From the NCBI GenBank assembly GCA_910575435.1, contig CAJTGI010000012.1, forward strand, positions 1 to 64,000: a stretch of 64,000 nucleotides of DNA, given 5' to 3'. This document shows positions 60,855 through 64,000 of this stretch, in pieces. Position 1 is the first letter of the stretch. Each line of letters opens with the position of its first letter. Origin of the DNA: Clostridiaceae bacterium. GTDB taxonomy: Bacteria > Bacillota > Clostridia > Lachnospirales > Lachnospiraceae. The notes beneath the pieces were generated by a model that did not search any database, was not told where the DNA came from, and saw only the letters and a list, made by a program, of their open reading frames with translations. A program made the position numbers and the translations under genes.

Positions 60855-63107
60855 ATGAAGAGCACAAAATGGATTACGGCATTATGCTGTGGGGCTTCTG
60901 TCATATCTTCTCTCGTTCTGGGATCAGGTTCCCATGCCGCAGAGAAAGCAGAAAGCGTGAAAGAGTATATTGTCCAAGCAGAAAACGACAGTATATTGGA
61001 AAAAGTCACTAGGTCTTTTGAGGATGAAATTGTAGCAGATCAGCAGGAAGGGACTTTATTGGAAGACAATCATATCCTGCTGATGGATTTGACAGTGGAA
61101 CAGGCACATGATCTTGACCAGGAGAGGGATGTATCTGTAGAGCGCAATATCATTCTCAGAGGCGAGGGCATGGAAGGGCCGGACAGGAAAGATGTAGAAT
61201 GCCTGGCGAAAGTACAGTGGAACAAAACAGCAGTGGGAGCAGACAATGTGAAGAGGTCTGCTGGAAAGAAAAACGTTAATGTAGCCATTCTTGATTCTGG
61301 AGTAGATATCTTAAGCGATGTGTCGTTTGGCAATCAGATCAGCCTGATACCCGAAGAAAATACAGATGACAGGACTGGGCATGGCACTATGATTTCTAAT
61401 TTGATAGCCAGTAACCGAAATGGCTTCTGCGAGACTGGAATCATTCCAGGGAACACATCTGTGAGCCTGCACAATGTGCGTATCCTGGACGAGGAGAACC
61501 AGACACCCTTGAGTCGGGTGATTGAGGGAATCCAGTGGTGCATTGACAATCAGATGGATGTAGTGAATATGAGTTTCGGAACTGAAACCAATTCAGAGAT
61601 ACTCCATGATGCCATCAAAAAAGCAGAAGAGGCGGGAATAGTCATGGTGGCATCTGTAGGAAATGGCGGTGAAAGAGGGGATGGCATTATAGAATATCCC
61701 GCAGGGTATAATGAAGTCATAGGAGTAGGTTCGGTCAATGAGAAAATGGAACGGAGCGCATTCAGCAACACCGGAGCATCGGTAGAACTGGTGGCGCCTG
61801 GGGAAAATATCCCCATTACTTCCTATTGGGGACTGCAGGGATCTGGCAGCGGAACCAGTTATGCGGCAGCCCATGTCACCGCCGTCGCCGCCCTGCTCTG
61901 GTCGGAAAATCTGGACAGGAACGCCCAGGAGATTCGCAACCTGATGGACAAGAATGCAATTGCCTTGGGAGACAGGAATGAATATGGCCATGGGCTAGTC
62001 AATTATGAATATGCTAGCAGACATGGGGAATTGGCAGATGCGGGAGAAGGAACAGAACTCTCGGAAGAGAATGAGGGAATCCGGGAAAAGGAAGAAGGCG
62101 TGTCAAAGGGGATGCAACACATAGGGGATGCAGTCCAGGAGTATGACATTCCCGTTTCATTGAAGGCAAGCTGGAACAGCGAAGGGCATACGAATTTGAT
62201 CTCCTCCCTGGCAGACGGGCTAATGAACACGGCAAATATCAATGCAATCAAGGCAGCCGCAACATATGTGGATACATCTAATACGCTAAATGAATACGAT
62301 GTTCTCCATGCCAGAAAAGATACCAATTATATCAGTGCTGCAAAGCGTCTGTACCATGCCGCATTGGACTGGAATGGCGGATCAGATTACGGCGTACTAT
62401 ATGAAGAAGCAGAACGCTATACCAGTGCAGATGAAAGCGAAGGCTTGATATACAAGAACGTCCAGGAGTTAAAAATTGCCATGCGGAAGGCGGTCTACTA
62501 TGACTTCCGGGATACATCCAAGACTGGCATTACAGCAAACCGGGGACGCCTACAGTTACTGGGGCTGGCCATTCACGTGGCGGGAGATGCCTATGCTCAC
62601 AAGACCATGTGCGACAGCAGTCAGGAGGGAATTGACGAAATCAACAATATTTACACAGCAATAAATATGCTATCTAACAATATCATTAAAGAATCCTTGC
62701 ATTCTGGGAATATGAAAACCATTATAGATGCTGTAAAATCGGAAAATGGATTGACCACCTCTGACATGGGCAGTGCAACGTATTTTAAACAAGATAAAGA
62801 TCACAAATGGGTTTGTAACAAATATTACACAGATTCCATCAATTACATGGGAAAAAGGTATTCTGTTGCCACCAAAGTGGCAACCAGTTATCTGCTGAAA
62901 TACTACTCCAGTGGTAAATATTTCAGCCCACTTATCTTTTGCCCCTATGAAATCAAGGCAGGTAGCGACTTTAGAAATAATTATAAATATAAATTGAGAC
63001 ATTTTAGAGCATATTTGACAGATGCCGGATTCAGCCCGCTGTCATTTACCAATGGGAAGAATTCCTATAGCGTCAGCGATATCTATGCCCTGTCATTTGA
63101 CAAATAA
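60855..63107 (+). CDS. Secreted subtilisin-like protease with a zinc-phospholipase-like C-terminal domain
   Basis: This 750-residue protein has a signal peptide (MKSTKWITALCCGASVISSLVLG), a propeptide-like region (about 30-125), and an S8 protease domain (about 130-395) with Asp147 in AILDSGVD, His176 in TGHGT, oxyanion Asn270 in ASVGNGG and Ser335 in GSGTSYAAAH. An acidic linker follows, then a ~320-residue mostly helical domain with LLGLAIHVAGDAYAHKTM (His574, Asp578, His582), resembling the zinc-binding helix of phospholipase C/P1-nuclease-like proteins. That fusion is unusual. GAAGGAGG fixes the ATG at 60855. No wall anchor is seen. Confidence 0.88.
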   Translation: MKSTKWITALCCGASVISSLVLGSGSHAAEKAESVKEYIVQAENDSILEKVTRSFEDEIVADQQEGTLLEDNHILLMDLTVEQAHDLDQERDVSVERNIILRGEGMEGPDRKDVECLAKVQWNKTAVGADNVKRSAGKKNVNVAILDSGVDILSDVSFGNQISLIPEENTDDRTGHGTMISNLIASNRNGFCETGIIPGNTSVSLHNVRILDEENQTPLSRVIEGIQWCIDNQMDVVNMSFGTETNSEILHDAIKKAEEAGIVMVASVGNGGERGDGIIEYPAGYNEVIGVGSVNEKMERSAFSNTGASVELVAPGENIPITSYWGLQGSGSGTSYAAAHVTAVAALLWSENLDRNAQEIRNLMDKNAIALGDRNEYGHGLVNYEYASRHGELADAGEGTELSEENEGIREKEEGVSKGMQHIGDAVQEYDIPVSLKASWNSEGHTNLISSLADGLMNTANINAIKAAATYVDTSNTLNEYDVLHARKDTNYISAAKRLYHAALDWNGGSDYGVLYEEAERYTSADESEGLIYKNVQELKIAMRKAVYYDFRDTSKTGITANRGRLQLLGLAIHVAGDAYAHKTMCDSSQEGIDEINNIYTAINMLSNNIIKESLHSGNMKTIIDAVKSENGLTTSDMGSATYFKQDKDHKWVCNKYYTDSINYMGKRYSVATKVATSYLLKYYSSGKYFSPLIFCPYEIKAGSDFRNNYKYKLRHFRAYLTDAGFSPLSFTNGKNSYSVSDIYALSFDK

Positions 63108-63265
63108 CTGCATACAAACACTCATCTGCCAAAACGAAGCGGATACATACATTGGGAACTGCGAGAAATATTTCTGGCGGTTCTCAATAAAAAATAGGAA
63201 ATTCCTTACTGACCATAAAGAATCTTAACCATAAATAAATCAAAACAGAAAAGGACGTGAATTCT

Positions 63266-64000
63266 ATGAAGGAAAAAAGATTTATGATACTACTGGGTAT
63301 CCTCGCTCTCTGCACCATCTGTCTGTGGGGCATGGGAGAGATGAAATCGAAGAGCCAAGCAAAGGTAAAGGCAAGAACAGAGACGGAGTGCCTTTATGAA
63401 AAAGCCTTGCGTGCACATTTTAAAGGCTGGGGGCATTTGGGAAAATCAGGCCACTGCTATTACGCTTACGCCAAGCATTCCTATTCAAACCGCAAAAATG
63501 AAATTATGATTGTAGGCCTCCAGGACACGGTGAAAGAAATCAAAATTCCTGAAAAAATCAAGGGAAAAAAGGTAACCGTCATTTATTTGCTTAGCCTGGG
63601 AGAGATAACGAATGGCACTACACTAGAAAAACTTTTGAATACAAAGCCTGCGGAATCGAAAACCCAGAGCATCACGATTCCCAGATATGTGGAGGAAATA
63701 TCATTGGATTCCTTTCAGCAGGAAGAGTTCTTGGTAAACCTCAAGAAATTTCGAGTTTCACCTAAGAATAAACATTTCAAGTCGAAAGCGGGGGTGCTTT
63801 TCACCAAGAATGGAAAAACGCTTTTAAAATACCCAAATAAAAGAAAAGTGTCAAAATATCGAATTCCTGATGGCGTGAAGGAATTATCCACACAAAGTTT
63901 TGAACGTGCAAGAGTCGAACGCATCACTATGCCAAATACAGTAAAGAGAATAAACTATTGGGCTTTTTCTGATGCACATGTCAAAAAAATTTCTTTGTCT
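63266..64000 (+). CDS. BspA-type leucine-rich-repeat surface protein (5' part; runs off the window)
   Basis: This frame is open from ATG 63266 (AAGGA upstream) to the window end, 245 codons so far. It starts with a membrane or signal segment (RFMILLGILALCTICLWGM), then an alpha/beta-like part (FKGWGHLGKSGHCYYAYAKH), and from about residue 90 LRR pieces of the BspA type: IKIPEKIKGKKVTVIYLLSLG, SITIPRYVEEISLDSF, YRIPDGVKELSTQSFERARVERITMPNTVKRINYWAFSDAHVKKISL. Such proteins bind host or polysaccharide surfaces. It follows the subtilisin gene in the same direction by 158 bases. Confidence 0.8.
   Translation, partial: MKEKRFMILLGILALCTICLWGMGEMKSKSQAKVKARTETECLYEKALRAHFKGWGHLGKSGHCYYAYAKHSYSNRKNEIMIVGLQDTVKEIKIPEKIKGKKVTVIYLLSLGEITNGTTLEKLLNTKPAESKTQSITIPRYVEEISLDSFQQEEFLVNLKKFRVSPKNKHFKSKAGVLFTKNGKTLLKYPNKRKVSKYRIPDGVKELSTQSFERARVERITMPNTVKRINYWAFSDAHVKKISLS

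Noticed and set aside
1-64000. CRISPR arrays
   Set aside because: No regularly spaced direct repeats of 24-40 bases with unique spacers and no cas genes were seen; the only tandem repeats are in-gene (22272-22678 and 33727-33830).
1-64000. tRNA or rRNA genes
   Set aside because: No cloverleaf with a GTTCGANTC-type arm or rRNA core sequence was recognised, including near the element junction where tRNA targets are common.

Overview
The window looks like chromosome of a spore-forming anaerobe of the Lachnospiraceae (Clostridia). The pointers are spoVAE, a spoVAD fragment and an alpha/beta-type small acid-soluble spore protein; the six-cysteine SCIFF ranthipeptide with its radical-SAM maturase; HydF, which implies an [FeFe]-hydrogenase; RNase Y and RNase J; MtaB; IreB; and secreted GH5 and GH30 glycosidases with lysine-rich C-termini, as in plant-fibre-using gut or rumen species. 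No rRNA, tRNA or CRISPR array was found.

Bases 1 to about 8812 are the right-hand part of an integrative element. It carries a CHC2/Toprim primase-like protein, a ParM-like actin with a ParR-like partner, a sigma-70-like regulator with a small HTH-type partner, a structured RNA resembling HEARO/omega-RNA but with no IscB gene behind it, two tandem large serine recombinases, and a GNAT-like gene overlapped by a small gene. The element ends inside spoVAD: only the C-terminal ~130 codons of that spore gene remain in the window (8816-9208), followed by an intact spoVAE. Such an element is either a disabling insertion or, like skin in sigK, one that is excised during sporulation.

From 9.4 to 17.6 kb: a DUF6465 protein, an SASP gene, the scfA-scfB ranthipeptide pair separated by a long hairpin, a cation diffusion facilitator, two poorly known genes, then recA and recX. 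From 17.6 to 26 kb: a long AT-rich leader, a secreted GH5 glucanase, a large FIVAR/BspA-like surface protein, a small XRE regulator and rny. From 26 to 41.8 kb: densely packed + strand housekeeping genes (an ASKHA-domain protein, degV, proA, hydF, a YigZ-family gene, rarA), a tiny gene made of 14-residue repeats, a pseudoknot-like leader before a small membrane protein, a lipid cluster (PAP2 phosphatase, flippase-like protein, pssA, psd), an Orn/Lys/Arg decarboxylase-family gene, galM and an orphan receiver-HPt protein.

From 41.8 to 55.7 kb: a HAD phosphatase (minus strand), a YgiQ-type radical SAM protein, a FliD-like protein, rsmE, a sulfur-transfer pair (cysteine desulfurase and thiI), an HPr-like protein lacking the active histidine (minus strand), mtaB, the conserved ireB-ruvX-DUF1292-rnj run, a YlbF protein and an O-methyltransferase. 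From 55.7 kb to the end: an AraC regulator divergent from a secreted GH30 glycosidase, an acetolactate synthase small subunit, a GntR/FadR regulator, a secreted subtilisin joined to a helical domain with a zinc-phospholipase-like motif, and the start of a leucine-rich-repeat surface protein that runs off the window.

Two dispersed intergenic repeat families were found: one bounded by CTGTAAAAGT inverted ends (three copies or partial copies) and one with the core CTGTGAATAGTAA.
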